The notes under the pieces are model-generated. The model had not been told where the DNA came from and made no database searches. It saw nothing but the letters and a program-made list of their open reading frames with translations. A stretch of DNA of 64,000 nt from Amyloporia xantha (Eukaryota; Basidiomycota; Agaricomycetes; Polyporales; Adustoporiaceae): positions 3,968,001 to 4,032,000 of the forward strand of contig JAYKKR010000002.1 of the NCBI GenBank assembly GCA_036971615.1. The letters run 5' to 3'. Shown in pieces: positions 46,319 through 57,257 of this stretch (the stretch's first letter is position 1; each line of letters starts with the position of its first letter). Both the position numbers and the translations under genes were made by a program.

Positions 46319-47872
46319 TCACTGGCGGACGCTCTTCACCCGCCGAGCTTGAGCTTCAGATAACAGATCGTTCAGCAAGACTAATTCATCCAGCATGTCC
46401 TTTGGCTCCTTGCCCTTGACAACTTCAACGAGATTTTCCTTGTCGACCATGTATACCCTCTGCTGTGGAAGTTCTGCACGATCGAGGTTCCGCGAAATGC
46501 TCTCCTTTGTCTCAGCGATGTACTCCTCTCGTGCCTTTGCCATTCTCGCATCATCGTCTTCGTCTTCGTCTTCGTCGTCTTCGTCGGGCATGTCGTTGAG
46601 GACGTTCTGGATGTGTTGCTTCGACTTCGAGCGGACGATGTACGCGGGTATGTTAAAACGTGCGCAATTCCTCAGGATCGCGATGTCGGTGTCGGTGAAA
46701 CGGTTGTCGGTCACGACAAGGATGCAATCGAAGATATACAATCCCTGTGCGTTGAAGTAGACCCAGTCGGGAATCTCGAGGGTGCCGGCCCCTGGAACGT
46801 CGTACCACACGAACGGGTTTGCTCGGTTGGGATCAGGAAACCGAGTAATCTTGCTTGTGGTCTCGACGACACCAGTACGCGCTACGAGCGCAGCCCTTGA
46901 CTTGTTGCGCAATCCGCGGAAAGCATTGATCAACGAGGATTTACCGCTGCCTGAGATGCCTGCGACTGCGAAATGGAAGAGACCTTTCTCATATTGGAGA
47001 CGTTTCATCGTGGCTGCGAACTCTGCCGGTGTGGGTAATATGACAGGTTTGATCCCCTCCTTCAGAGCTCGCTCTGCCTCCTCCAAGGCAGCCTGCGTGT
47101 CTGCAGCGGCCTTGACGGCGGCGGCTTTGGCCTGCTCTGCTTTTTCTTGGTCCAACCTCGCCTTCCTCGCATCCCCGTCTGATTTCGCGCGTTCCTCTTC
47201 GCTCCTCTTCCTATCCTCCTCTGCCTGCCTTCGCTGCTCTTCTGCAGTCAATCGCGCCTCGTTTGCGTGCTTCTTATCCTCCTCGGCCTGCCTTCTCTTC
47301 TCGTCGGCTCTGTTTCTCTCATCTTCCGCGTGGCGTGCCTCCTCTTGTGCCTTTCTTCTCGCTTCATCTGCCAGAATGCTGCCCTGCTCTGCCATCCTGG
47401 CATTCTCCTCGAACCGTCTCCGTTCCTCCTCTGCGACCTGCCTCTCCTGATCCATTCTCGCTCGCTCGTCATCCGCCCTCCTCTTGTCCTCCTCCGCTCT
47501 GCGTCTGTCTTCCCCCGCTTGCCTGGCCTCTTCCTCAGCTCGCCTCCTCGCTTCATCAGCTTGTTTCCTATTGTCTTCTGCCCTTCTAGCTTCCTCCGCT
47601 GCCCTTGCTGCTTGTTCTTCCGCCCTCCTCTGCTGCTCCTCCGCTCTCTCTCGCTCCTCTTCGGCCCGTTGCCGCTCGACTTCAGCGGCCTCTGCGTCGC
47701 GCTGCGCTTGTTTCATCCGCTCTTCCAACTCCTCCATGATAGGGTTTGGGCCAATCGCGCCAGCCTTCAAGGCGGATTGGAGTCCTCTGATCAATCCGAA
47801 AACTGCGCCGAAGAGCTCTTTTACGATGATTCCACCGAGCACGATGGCCGCGGAAGCAACGATAGCAGCCAT
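46319..47872 (-). CDS. IRG-like GTPase with coiled coil, intact copy 1
   Basis: Single 517-codon exon. Residues 1-40 are hydrophobic (MAAIVASAAIVLGGIIVKEL onward) and could insert in or associate with a membrane. About 45-265 is a highly charged Glu/Arg/Ala coiled coil. The G domain follows: P-loop GISGSGKS (about 305-312), GVVETT switch region, DVPGAGT, then YIFDCILVVTDNRFT and IPAYIVRSKSKQH. The order and spacing recall the vertebrate immunity-related (IRG) GTPases, which attack pathogen vacuoles. The G4 position reads SKSK, without the usual Asp. An acidic run (DEDDEDEDEDDD) precedes the C-terminal helices. The biological role in fungi is unknown; IRG assignment is by motif, not by search. 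Confidence 0.8.
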   Translation of the reverse strand: MAAIVASAAIVLGGIIVKELFGAVFGLIRGLQSALKAGAIGPNPIMEELEERMKQAQRDAEAAEVERQRAEEERERAEEQQRRAEEQAARAAEEARRAEDNRKQADEARRRAEEEARQAGEDRRRAEEDKRRADDERARMDQERQVAEEERRRFEENARMAEQGSILADEARRKAQEEARHAEDERNRADEKRRQAEEDKKHANEARLTAEEQRRQAEEDRKRSEEERAKSDGDARKARLDQEKAEQAKAAAVKAAADTQAALEEAERALKEGIKPVILPTPAEFAATMKRLQYEKGLFHFAVAGISGSGKSSLINAFRGLRNKSRAALVARTGVVETTSKITRFPDPNRANPFVWYDVPGAGTLEIPDWVYFNAQGLYIFDCILVVTDNRFTDTDIAILRNCARFNIPAYIVRSKSKQHIQNVLNDMPDEDDEDEDEDDDARMAKAREEYIAETKESISRNLDRAELPQQRVYMVDKENLVEVVKGKEPKDMLDELVLLNDLLSEAQARRVKSVRQ

Positions 47873-49027
47873 AGTTTGCTGAGGAAAGTGGTGTCAAGAG
47901 CTCAACGAAGATTGAGTAAGGTATGTCTGAAGTCTTGGAGAGGACAACACTGTCAGTCAGGGCTCTTATCATGAGCGGTCGACTAGTGCTGACGTGAGTA
48001 GCAGCGCATCCACTACGGTATCTTCGAAGCTGACCATGCGTTGCCATGCATGCAGGCTGTATTGCCCGGCGTTCCATATTTAATGCCGCATACAGTGACA
48101 CTATTGACAGAAGCGTCGTCCGCATGTCGTTCGGAAACCTGCGGTGCTGCATATTGGCGCTCGATGAAGAACCTCACCAATCTACACGCTGTCACTCCAA
48201 TTCTGGGAAGTCACGACTGTCCGCTGATTGGGAGAACGACCTAAGAATGGCCAGATTATGTGATTGTGGACTTAAATTCAGAATCCGTACTTCCGTGAAG
48301 GGTTATGTTACCGCCACTAATAAAACCTTTCACGTTGAGACGAGTGTCTTGAAACGGTGGAGTTCTGCATGAAGGCAAGACAGATCAATATAGTAGGGGC
48401 ACGCGTGATCACTGTCTTGCGCTGAATGACAGTTATTATGTAAACCATTTGAAAGAACATTCCAGCGGTGATCTAAGCTTAGGCATTCAGCTCCGTTCTT
48501 CCTAGATGAAGTGACATCCTTCCAGCACAGTAAGACAGCATACAAATGTCAATGCTCGCTAATGTGAACGAACGTCAAAATAATCCCCCACACGGTCCGG
48601 GTGCCAGCCAGTCTTCGTAAAGGTACCAGAAACATGTTACCGTAGCCTTCATCATGCTGCGGCAAAGGCGTTGTATTATTTTATTCTTGCCTGGATGCGG
48701 CGGAACGAATGGAAAAGGGCCGCCTGCGGGATGCAGCGTGTTCTCTGCCCATTGTGAAGGTGACATGGATGGTCTAACGCATGCCCTATTTCACGATATA
48801 TTGTCGCGCACTAACCGTCGCCACAAATGCCTTGAGTTACGACCCTTCCATTTGCGTATCGCCTGTTTGTGTGGAAGTCAGCTTCGTCTCTAGGTCAGAT
48901 CCTTTACTATTGACGCACAGCAGTACCTCATAGTGGTCATCTTCAGTGGTACACAAAGACGGCCAGAAAATCCTGACTCGCAAGCTTCACACACTCTAAA
49001 CACCGCTCCGCATATACATCACGCAGT
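47873..49027. other. divergent intergenic region between GTPase genes
   Basis: Shared upstream region of the GTPase genes at 46319 (-) and 49028 (+). The left 480 bp is duplicated upstream of the pseudogene at 42122. No other gene is supported. Confidence 0.5.
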
Positions 49028-49930
49028 ATGGGTAACGTTGCCTCTATGGTCGCGGAGCAATTAGCGAAGGCGACGGAGGCAGCTCAAAGAGCCATCGAAG
49101 AATCACCGGAAGAATATGCCAGGAGGGTTGAAGAAGAGGCTCGGCAAGTCGATGAGTACATGCGCCGATTAGCTGATGAGGGGAGAGCCAGTGCGGACGG
49201 AACGAACAACGGTCTAGATAGGCCAGTGATCATTCCCACTAGAGAGGAGATGGAGGCGACGAAGGAGCGTCTCCAGTATCGGGATGACATGTTCCATTTC
49301 GCCATCACTGGTGTATTGGGGAGTGGCAAGCCTGGGTTCATTAACGCGCTCCGTGGCTTGTCGCCTCCCGACGGATCAGCATGGCTTACCCACCCTGGCG
49401 TCGTCGAGTCGACGAGCAAAATCGTGCGGTTCCCCGACTCAAACCAGGCAAATCCACTTGCGTGGTATGATATTCCAGGCGCAGGAACTCTCAACATACC
49501 GGACTGGGTATACTTCACCGCGCAGGGCTTCTATATCTTCGACGCTATGATTATCTTGACCGATAATCGCTTGACCCAGAGAGATGAGGCGATCCTGAAA
49601 AACTGCATACGTTTCAAGATCCCGACATACATCGTACGCTCAAGATCGAAACAGCACTGCCAAAACGTCTTGGAAGACATGCCATACTACCACAACGAAG
49701 AGGCACGTCTTGCGAAGGCACGCGAGCGGTATATCTCGGAGACCCGAGAGAGTGTTGCGCGGGATCTGCATCGTGCAGGACTGCCCCATCAGAGGGTCTA
49801 CATGGTGGATAACGAAAATGTACTTCAGGTTGTCAAAGGCATCCGGCCACCTGTATTAATCGACGACGAGACTCTTCTGAAGGACATTCTATCCGAAGTT
49901 CGGGCCAAGAGGGTGCGGGCTGCTCATTAG
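49028..49930 (+). CDS. IRG-like GTPase, short form with altered P-loop
   Basis: 300 codons, no intron. N-terminus MGNVASMV fits the N-myristoylation pattern MGxxxS. The coiled coil is short (about 50 residues against about 220 in its neighbours). The G domain matches the cluster (GVVESTSKIVRF, DIPGAGTLNIPDWVYF, IILTDNRLT, YIVRSRSKQH), but the P-loop is GVLGSGKPG: the Ser/Thr that coordinates magnesium is Pro. Known GTPases with this residue lost bind or hydrolyse nucleotide poorly, so it may be a non-catalytic partner. The frame is intact. It lies in the opposite orientation to the copies on its left. Confidence 0.78.
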   Translation: MGNVASMVAEQLAKATEAAQRAIEESPEEYARRVEEEARQVDEYMRRLADEGRASADGTNNGLDRPVIIPTREEMEATKERLQYRDDMFHFAITGVLGSGKPGFINALRGLSPPDGSAWLTHPGVVESTSKIVRFPDSNQANPLAWYDIPGAGTLNIPDWVYFTAQGFYIFDAMIILTDNRLTQRDEAILKNCIRFKIPTYIVRSRSKQHCQNVLEDMPYYHNEEARLAKARERYISETRESVARDLHRAGLPHQRVYMVDNENVLQVVKGIRPPVLIDDETLLKDILSEVRAKRVRAAH

Positions 49931-50581
49931 TACATGTCGTAAGTGTATTTCGTATTCACCGACCTCTGGTAACTCAATGACATCTAAAGAAAGCTGGTGA
50001 CTCATCCTACTCATCGCAATTCAAACCCATTTCAGAGATTACCCAGATTAGAACCATTGCTCTCCGGAGAAGTGATGCTCGCAGGATCAACGACCAGCGC
50101 ACGCTTGTTCCTCATGTGGAGGTACAAGACGATTCATATACCTCAAAAGGCAGTAGTGGTAAGTTTCCGAAACCTTCCCAAGTAGGCTCGCTGTTCGCCG
50201 CTGTCACTGCTTCTTGACCGCAGTCCGGTGTGCTGTCGTAGAACATGAGTTTATTTGGAATGGAAGATGCCTGATTTTAATCGAACAACGCACCATGCAT
50301 GAGGCGAGACCCTTGGTTCCGAATCCTAGCATAATGGGCGCTGGCCCAAAACGTGCTGTACCGTTTGAGGGGTCAAGCCGGTCAAGCCTGGCACGAAATA
50401 CTCCTTCCGCACCTCGACTCGTATCCCATCGCTTTCTGCGCTGTATCTTGCGAACCGTTGTGTAGGTCTGAGATGTTGAATGAATACGCAGTACGCGCTC
50501 ACGATGACTCTAACAGCCTCGACCATAGCCAAGTTACATAGGCTTAAACCACAAACACGAGGCCTTCTAACTGGGAACTCC
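49931..50581. other. intergenic between tandem GTPase genes
   Basis: No gene is supported; open frames are short. An upstream in-frame ATG at 50480 exists but was not chosen as the start of the next gene because paralogues begin at the MGxxxS-type methionine. Confidence 0.45.
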
Positions 50582-52105
50582 ATGGGTATCCAGGCTTCCG
50601 CCATCCATGCGCTCACTGCGTTGGTTACCGCAGTCATCGGCCTGGTCCATACGCTCCGATCAGACTCTGCATCCGGCTCAATCAATGACAATCCCGTTAT
50701 GGAGGAGCTGGAGGCGCAGGTGAGGGAAGCACAGCGTGCAGCGCAGGCTGCCGAGAGACGGCGAGAACAAGCTGAAGAGGAGCGAGAACAGGCGGAGGAT
50801 CAGCGAAGGCAGGCGGATCAAGCGAGGGCGGGAGCGGAGGATATTGCTAGGAGAGCAGAGGAGGGAAGGAGGCTAGCGGAAGAGGCGAGCAGACGTGTGG
50901 AGGAAGAAGCGCGCCAGGCTGTCCGCGAGATACGCAAAGCTGAGGAGGATAGACGCCGCGTGGAAGACGAAGGAAGGAAGACGGATGAGGGTCAGAGGTT
51001 TGTGGGAGAGCAAAGACAAAGGTACCTTCACATGAAGAGGCAGGTCGAAGACAGGACCATACGATCAGAAGAAGCGAGAAGGAAGGCTGAGGACGACATG
51101 CGGTGGGCCGATGAACAGAAACGAAAAGCCGAAGAGGAGATACGGCAGATGGAAGAGGAGAGGCGACAGGCGGACGAGGCTAGGTTGATGGCAGAGCGAC
51201 AACAGACGGATGCAGAAGGGGACCGACGGAGAATCGAAGTAGAACGGCGCAAAGCGCAGGAAGATGAGAGACTGGCAAGAATCGACCAGATGAAAGCAGA
51301 ACAGGCCAAAGTAGAGGCAGAAAGGGCTGCAGAGGAGGCGCGGGCTGCACACGAGCGAGCAATGAAAGCTCTGAAGGAAGGTATCAGACCGCTTGTCATC
51401 CCGACGATGCAGGAATTCGAGGCCACAAAGAGACGTCTCCAATACCGGGAGGGCATGTTCCATTTCGCCATCGCCGGCGTATCAGGAAGCGGAAAATCCT
51501 CACTAATAAATGCCTTCCGTGGCCTGCGCAATAACTCGAAAGATCCCCTGACGGCACGCACGGGTGTCGTCGAAACTACGGCCAGGATTACTCGTTTTGC
51601 CGATCCCGATCCCGCCAACCCCTTCGTCTGGTACGATGTCCCGGGCGCGGGCACTCTCGCCATTCCAGACTGGGCGTATTTTAATGAGCAGGGCCTCTAC
51701 ATATTCGATTGCATCATTGTCCTGACCGACAATCGCTTCACGCAGACAGACGACGCAATCCTAAGAAACTGCGCACGCTTCAATATCCCAGCTTACATCG
51801 TCCGGTCCAAGTCCAAGCAGAATATCCAGAACGTCCTGGAAGACATGCCAGATGACGACGGTGAGGATGACGAAGAGCGTTTCAGAAAGGCGCGCAAGCA
51901 GTACATCGCCGAGACCCGCAAGAGCGTTGCAGAGAATTTGGACCGTGCCCAGCTGCCTAGGAAAAGGGTCTATTTGGTGGATAAAGATGCGCTGGTCCAG
52001 GTGGTCAAAGGCCAGCAGCCCAAGGGTGTCCTCGACGAATGGGATCTCCTGAAGGACTTGCTGTCTGAAGCTCGAGCCAGGCGGGTGAAACCACGCCTTA
52101 CTTGA
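50582..52105 (+). CDS. IRG-like GTPase with coiled coil, intact copy 2
   Basis: 507 codons from ATG 50582. N-terminus MGIQASAIHALTALV has an MGxxxS-type start followed by a hydrophobic stretch, then about 210 residues of charged coiled coil (REQAEEEREQAEDQRRQADQ and similar). The G domain is complete: GVSGSGKSS, GVVETTARITRF, DVPGAGTLAIPDWAYF, CIIVLTDNRFTQTD, YIVRSKSKQN. As in the other copies the G4 position lacks Asp. Similar architecture to 46319-47872 but more diverged than the 42122 pseudogene. The long coiled coil suggests oligomerisation; function unknown. Confidence 0.8.
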   Translation: MGIQASAIHALTALVTAVIGLVHTLRSDSASGSINDNPVMEELEAQVREAQRAAQAAERRREQAEEEREQAEDQRRQADQARAGAEDIARRAEEGRRLAEEASRRVEEEARQAVREIRKAEEDRRRVEDEGRKTDEGQRFVGEQRQRYLHMKRQVEDRTIRSEEARRKAEDDMRWADEQKRKAEEEIRQMEEERRQADEARLMAERQQTDAEGDRRRIEVERRKAQEDERLARIDQMKAEQAKVEAERAAEEARAAHERAMKALKEGIRPLVIPTMQEFEATKRRLQYREGMFHFAIAGVSGSGKSSLINAFRGLRNNSKDPLTARTGVVETTARITRFADPDPANPFVWYDVPGAGTLAIPDWAYFNEQGLYIFDCIIVLTDNRFTQTDDAILRNCARFNIPAYIVRSKSKQNIQNVLEDMPDDDGEDDEERFRKARKQYIAETRKSVAENLDRAQLPRKRVYLVDKDALVQVVKGQQPKGVLDEWDLLKDLLSEARARRVKPRLT

Positions 52106-52759
52106 CAGAGGAGCTGTCGGCCACGATTAATCTTCGAGTCATACCATCTCTTGTCTTGTTTTTGCGTCGATAGCTCTTACGTCCATGCACCAATCGTCCA
52201 CTACATATCTGACATATCCGCCTACCGCCGCAGTATGTCGTGTTTACCACCACGTTTTCTCATGGTTCTTGATTTGTATTTTGCAACACCGGCAGTTCCG
52301 CGTGCTCGCTGTGGAAGAAGTCCTGATGCACCATTTCTAAAAGCCAGAAGGGAGACTGAAACTGGAGTTTCCGGCATGATTCCATGAGGAGTCGAGACCA
52401 AATTCGAGTCGAGGGAAACAAATCGAAAATAAGCGCGTACACCTATGGCGATCAATTGTTGCCATATAAAGCAAGATCTGCTACCTTTCTTTGATCTCGA
52501 GCTGAGCCGCTTCCGCCCAGGGCTGGCACAGGGTCACCTCTAGTGCATCGCGTACGGATATCTGATGCAAGTGAGTCACTCTATCCCCGCTGAACTGTCG
52601 CTCTCGCACTGACGACTGTCGGCAGACGTGATAAGCACGGAGGATCCGTCTTATCGCGACGCTAGGGTGTATTTCGTTTCTGCGTCATTTCCCCACAGGC
52701 CTGCGATATATCCAGCCAGGCCGTCGTCCCCTGAGAGCGCGATGTGAACCCTTACCATC
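52106..52759. other. intergenic
   Basis: No gene or repeat is supported; presumed promoter of the F-box gene at its right end. Confidence 0.4.
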
Positions 52760-53248
52760 ATGTCAGAACGCACCGCGACCGCCCATCCACCCACCCCTGC
52801 CCTCCGAAGCATCGCCGATTTGCCCTACGACGTCCTTCTCCACCTTCTCACCTTCCTGCCCGGAGATGATATCATCCGCCTCCTGAGCACGTCCCGCACC
52901 CTCCGATCCGTCATGGATGAGGAAATCATCTGGAAGGAGCTCGTAGGCCGGCACGGCATATACGATACCTCTGCCTTTGGCCACCGGTCCTTCTACGCGG
53001 TCTACACCGGGCTGCTGCACACGTACGCTCCTTTACTTGGCATTTGGGCCGGCGACAACCCGTTCACAGGCAGCATCCTCGAATTCCGTCTCGATCACGG
53101 CAGCGATCGGCGGCCGGGCTGCATCATCGGCGAGCTCTGGCGCTTCAGAGCCCTCGAGGCGGAAGAAGCAGAGCAGGTTCATCCCCCTGAGCCACCAAAG
53201 GCGGCCCCAGTGGTTGTGATCGCATTCCCGGACCAGATGTTCCCAGAT

Positions 53249-53292
<44 letters not shown>

Positions 53293-54265
53293 AGCAGTGG
53301 CGGCGGCCCGCGAAGCGTATGTCTTCTGCTGCTGGGATTGGGACGCGGGCGCACCCGACGACTGGCACACCGCCGATCTGCGCATGATGTCCGAGACGAC
53401 CCAGGGGACCGTGCTCTACACCCGCCATGGCTCCTTTCTGCACCCCGACTTCCCCAACGACGAGTTGTCCAAGTGGCACGACGTCACGCGCCCCCTCCCC
53501 CATCTCTGCGTGGTCCCGCATACGCTCGTCGACCAATCTACCGAGCTCTCTGCGTACCGTCGGCCCCGTGTGCCCGAGCTGTTCGCCGCTCCCACCATTC
53601 GCACACTCCCGAAGGCGCTCTCCGTCACCTGTCCGCACGGCTGCATGCAGATGCGTTCGCCGCTCGGGTATAAAAACCACCATCCGTGTCCGCCGCGCTA
53701 CTACCCCCTGCGGCTCGATATCCTGCCCGGCATCCCTCCCGCGTCTGACCAGTGGTCTCCAGAGTCCCTGATCGGTATCTGGCTCGGGACGTACTCCTCG
53801 CATGGCACTGAGGTCGTCTTCTTCGACTGGGATGAGGCCCGTCGTTCGCTCTACGGACTGAAGATCACGGGCGACGAGCACGTCCCACGCGGCGTCGTGA
53901 GCTGGAATGTCCCCGTGGACCGCCCGTGCACTGTTGCTCCCGACGAGCGCCAAATGTGTGTTCGGGCCTTCGGCCGTGATACCAGCGGGTTCAGACTCTA
54001 TCGCGGCACGGGCGTGGTCAGTGCGCGGGGATACCTGTGAGTGCGAACCACGGACTAACGCGCCCAGGTGGCCCTGATGCACGCTCCGTTTGCCAGCCCG
54101 CATGAGCAGGATACGCCTCCGGTGATCATGGGCGTGCTCGGGCCAGATGAGCTGAGGATACTGTGGACTGAAGATGAAGACGTCTACAGCTTCATCCGCT
54201 ACAGGGGTCGATCGACGGTGCAACATGAACCAGAGGATCCCGTACTGGACTGCGAGAATTCCTAA
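52760..54265 (+). CDS. F-box protein with polyglutamine tract
   Basis: Exon 52760-54016 and exon 54068-54265 are joined across a 51-bp intron (54017-54067), giving a continuous frame (GTGV then VALMHAP) and a stop at 54263-54265. An F-box is at about residues 17-60 (IADLPYDVLLHLLTFLPGDD, IIWKELV), the segment that binds Skp1 in SCF ubiquitin ligases. The rest has a repeated IGIWAG/GIWLGTYSSHG pattern seen in fungal F-box proteins with a beta-rich substrate-binding region. Fourteen uninterrupted CAG codons at 53249-53290 encode polyglutamine in the middle. The substrate is unknown. Confidence 0.8.
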
Positions 54266-55676
54266 AAGTACATATTCTGCAAGAGGATTCGCCCGAAGCG
54301 AAGTCTTCCTCGCGTTGGGGTGCGTGTACGAGTGTTCATTCCTTCTACAGATGTCGATGTGATTTGATCTCCCTCGCTGTTCTCTGAGCTGCGAGACCAA
54401 GAGCAACAAAAATAGGTTTAGAATACAGACCGGTTTATTCCATCATAGAGAATAGCCGCAAGACACGCGTGGATAATTTTAGATGCACAGACTAACTGCA
54501 GAGGTCGACGCACTCACCATTCATGAGATGACATCAATGTGTATATATGTATTTATAGTCGAGTCGTGCGCATATATCAATTGTGCTGGGGTTGTCTTCT
54601 CGATTTCCGCCTCGACGAGACCGTCATGCATCAATTGCTATAGGTTGTCGGCAGAGGAGGATAATGTAAACAGCTGTCGTTCTGGTGGTCTCTCCTACTG
54701 GTGGTCTCAACAGTAGCCTGCCAGTGAATCTTCCTAGACTCCTAGAAGTGGTCGACGGCTCGGGTCGCATATATCAAGGGTGTCTCTGAGTGCAGAGATG
54801 GGGAAGGGTGAGAGAGAATTGCGTGGAGAAGGAGAGCCTTATATATGTTCAAACCACAAGCACGACTGACAGTAAGAACGGAAGACAAATCCGAAGGAGG
54901 GTAATTGACATCGCACACCGAGTGCTAGCGACTTCTCAGGGAACAGATCATTCATACCGATCGGGAAGGAAGACTACCATACCGGGAAGGAGCGTTTGCG
55001 GCGCGCAGTGCGCGCTGGATCAATTCGACGAGAAATTGCGGAATTTTGTCTCTATAAATGGAGGATAAATAATTTCGCACTTGGCGACACGGATTTTCGA
55101 TCGCAAATATTGCAAGGGACCGCGAATTGAGTACGGTGGCTAGCGCGAGATGAGTAGTGTGGCTAGCGCGGTGGAGGCTCGAAATACATATAAAACGTCA
55201 CAAAGCGTCGTCGCGTTCGCTGTAACGGTGAACCCGGCATACAATCACGTCGTCGATTCCATTAAGGATCGAGCCAACGGTGGTGCTGCCGAAATCGTCT
55301 TCTTCTCAGAAGGGTGCCGTGGTCGACTGAAGTTGTGGCTAGCGTGACGGCGCGTCCCGTCACAGATCAGGTGACCACAACTCGCGTCTTGCGGTTCGAG
55401 GAGTTTCAAACTTGCCCCACGTTTGCAATCACTTGCACAGTCAAAGACTCCGAACCACTCACAAGCTGCCCGGGCCACGTACGGTCAGTGAGCGTAGCTC
55501 TATTGCAGGCCTAAATTTAACATCCAGCTCATGCAGAACAGAAGGCAATAAATACAGGACCTCGACGCTGGGAGTCCTGTTTCAGCCTTCTTTTCGCTCA
55601 TCGGTAACAGCAGGCAGTTCTACTGGAAGGGAATTGCCCCGCGAGAAGTACCGTTTTTCTACGCACTGAATATAGC
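54266..55676. other. intergenic, 1.4 kb
   Basis: No convincing gene. A 65-codon frame at 55150-55347 has no recognisable motif. The sequence is not obviously repetitive. Confidence 0.4.
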
Positions 55677-57257
55677 ATGGAGGACGCGTTAACAAAGGAA
55701 ATGGGTGACCATGTTGACCAAGAAGCTCAAGGACAATCGTCAGTCATCCCGTGGGGAATACTTTTGACTCCCTGCCACAATGTACCAATGGATAAACTTC
55801 CACCCGAGCTCTTGACGAACATTTTCCTGCTTGTTGCTGAAAGCAGTGACCCGTTCCTCGGAAGGGACACATACGAGGCCGGTCGCTCATGGATATCAAT
55901 AACCTACGTGTGCCAATATTGGCGAACCTTGGCTCTTGCGCTGCCTTTTCTCTGGAGAACGGTCGAGATCCAACCATGGAACCTAGCACTGGCAAACATG
56001 TCTCTTATACGCGCCGCGCAGGTTCCTCTTCATGTCACTGTTCTCGAGACCGAACGCGGACCTTTCCCTGAATACAAACTACGTGGCGTGGCCGAACTTC
56101 TGCTACCTTATAGCGGGCGCATAGTCTGCTTGACAGTCGGCTTCTCTGGACCGAATCTTTCTTTATTAGCCTCTCTCCTCACCGAGCCGGCTCCCCTGCT
56201 TGCGAGCCTAGATATGAGTGTCAAACAGAATGGTCGCTCCACAGTCATACGCGTGAAGAAACACTTTGGCGCACACCTCCCCTCCCTCCGTAAATTGAAG
56301 ATTGATGGAATCGTGCTTCCACGATCGCCTCAGCTGTGCTCGCGGTTAACCGTTCTTCACATGGTTCGCCCGCCGCCATCCTTCAACCTCGACACGCTGA
56401 CGTCTCTCCTTGGCGAAACTTCTGGACTGCTGTCGCTGACTCTGGCCCGGTTCTCCTACCAGGAACACAACACCCGTTTGGAATCAACGCACCTCGTCCG
56501 TCTCCCTTGTCTGCAGACATTGGATTTGTTTCTCCAACCCCAACTGATGCGCTACTTTTTCCTCCATTTTATGTTTCCCTCAACCACAAAGATGGACGTA
56601 CACATTTTGGGTATTAAGGACAACCTACCAACATTTATCTTCGCCGAGTCAGATGTGATGGCGAGCACTATGCGGACCATTGTAGAAGCCGGCTTCAATT
56701 TTGGCAAATCGGCAAAAGTCATGCCCTATGATCAATACGTCATCTGTGTCCGTCCCTTCGAGCCCGAATGTGGTTTGTCAAAGGTGAAACACGAGTGGTG
56801 CGCAAAACTTGGAGAACCTTACGATATCAGCCACATCGATCTGACCATCTTCAAATTCTCTAATCTCAAGATACTGGCTATCAATGTGTATTCAGTGGAT
56901 ATTTCTCCGTCACAATGGGCGAGGATCCTCTCTGCGCTTGTGCAGCTCGTTTCATTGGAAGTGATGTCAACTGATGCGGATCTGCATCTCATGCAAGGCC
57001 TGGCGATGGAGAGTCCACAGAGTGACGGTCTCTTGTGTCCGGCGCTGACGACTACAATTATACACTGCGGCCTCTGCGGGAAAGACATCCGGGACAGTGC
57101 AATAGACTTGGCACTTGATGCATTTGAGCAGCGTGCACACCGTGGGTCTCCCATTGAAGTCCTCTGCCTCCTTGAGAAAGCTACAGCAGAGCTAGCCCCG
57201 GAGCATGTAGCCCGTTTGCGGCGTGTGGTCGCTTTAGTGGAACAGAGCGTAAAGTAA
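55677..57257 (+). CDS. F-box protein, tandem paralogue 1
   Basis: Intronless 526-codon ORF. An F-box is near residues 38-75 (MDKLPPELLTNIFLLVAE ... VCQYWRTLALALPFLWRTV), followed by a long region with loosely repeated Leu-rich segments, as in mushroom F-box-like proteins that pick ubiquitination targets for SCF ligases. It ends at VALVEQSVK. The paralogue at 57953-59773 shares the order of blocks (EAGRSW.SITHTCQYWRTLA, LLTEPAPLLASLD, LTSLLGETS, QWARILS, QGLAM). Tandem duplication is evident. Confidence 0.75.
   Translation: MEDALTKEMGDHVDQEAQGQSSVIPWGILLTPCHNVPMDKLPPELLTNIFLLVAESSDPFLGRDTYEAGRSWISITYVCQYWRTLALALPFLWRTVEIQPWNLALANMSLIRAAQVPLHVTVLETERGPFPEYKLRGVAELLLPYSGRIVCLTVGFSGPNLSLLASLLTEPAPLLASLDMSVKQNGRSTVIRVKKHFGAHLPSLRKLKIDGIVLPRSPQLCSRLTVLHMVRPPPSFNLDTLTSLLGETSGLLSLTLARFSYQEHNTRLESTHLVRLPCLQTLDLFLQPQLMRYFFLHFMFPSTTKMDVHILGIKDNLPTFIFAESDVMASTMRTIVEAGFNFGKSAKVMPYDQYVICVRPFEPECGLSKVKHEWCAKLGEPYDISHIDLTIFKFSNLKILAINVYSVDISPSQWARILSALVQLVSLEVMSTDADLHLMQGLAMESPQSDGLLCPALTTTIIHCGLCGKDIRDSAIDLALDAFEQRAHRGSPIEVLCLLEKATAELAPEHVARLRRVVALVEQSVK

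Noticed and set aside
55150..55347. 65-codon ORF upstream of the F-box pair
   Set aside because: Overlaps similar-sized open frames on both strands and shows no recognisable protein feature.
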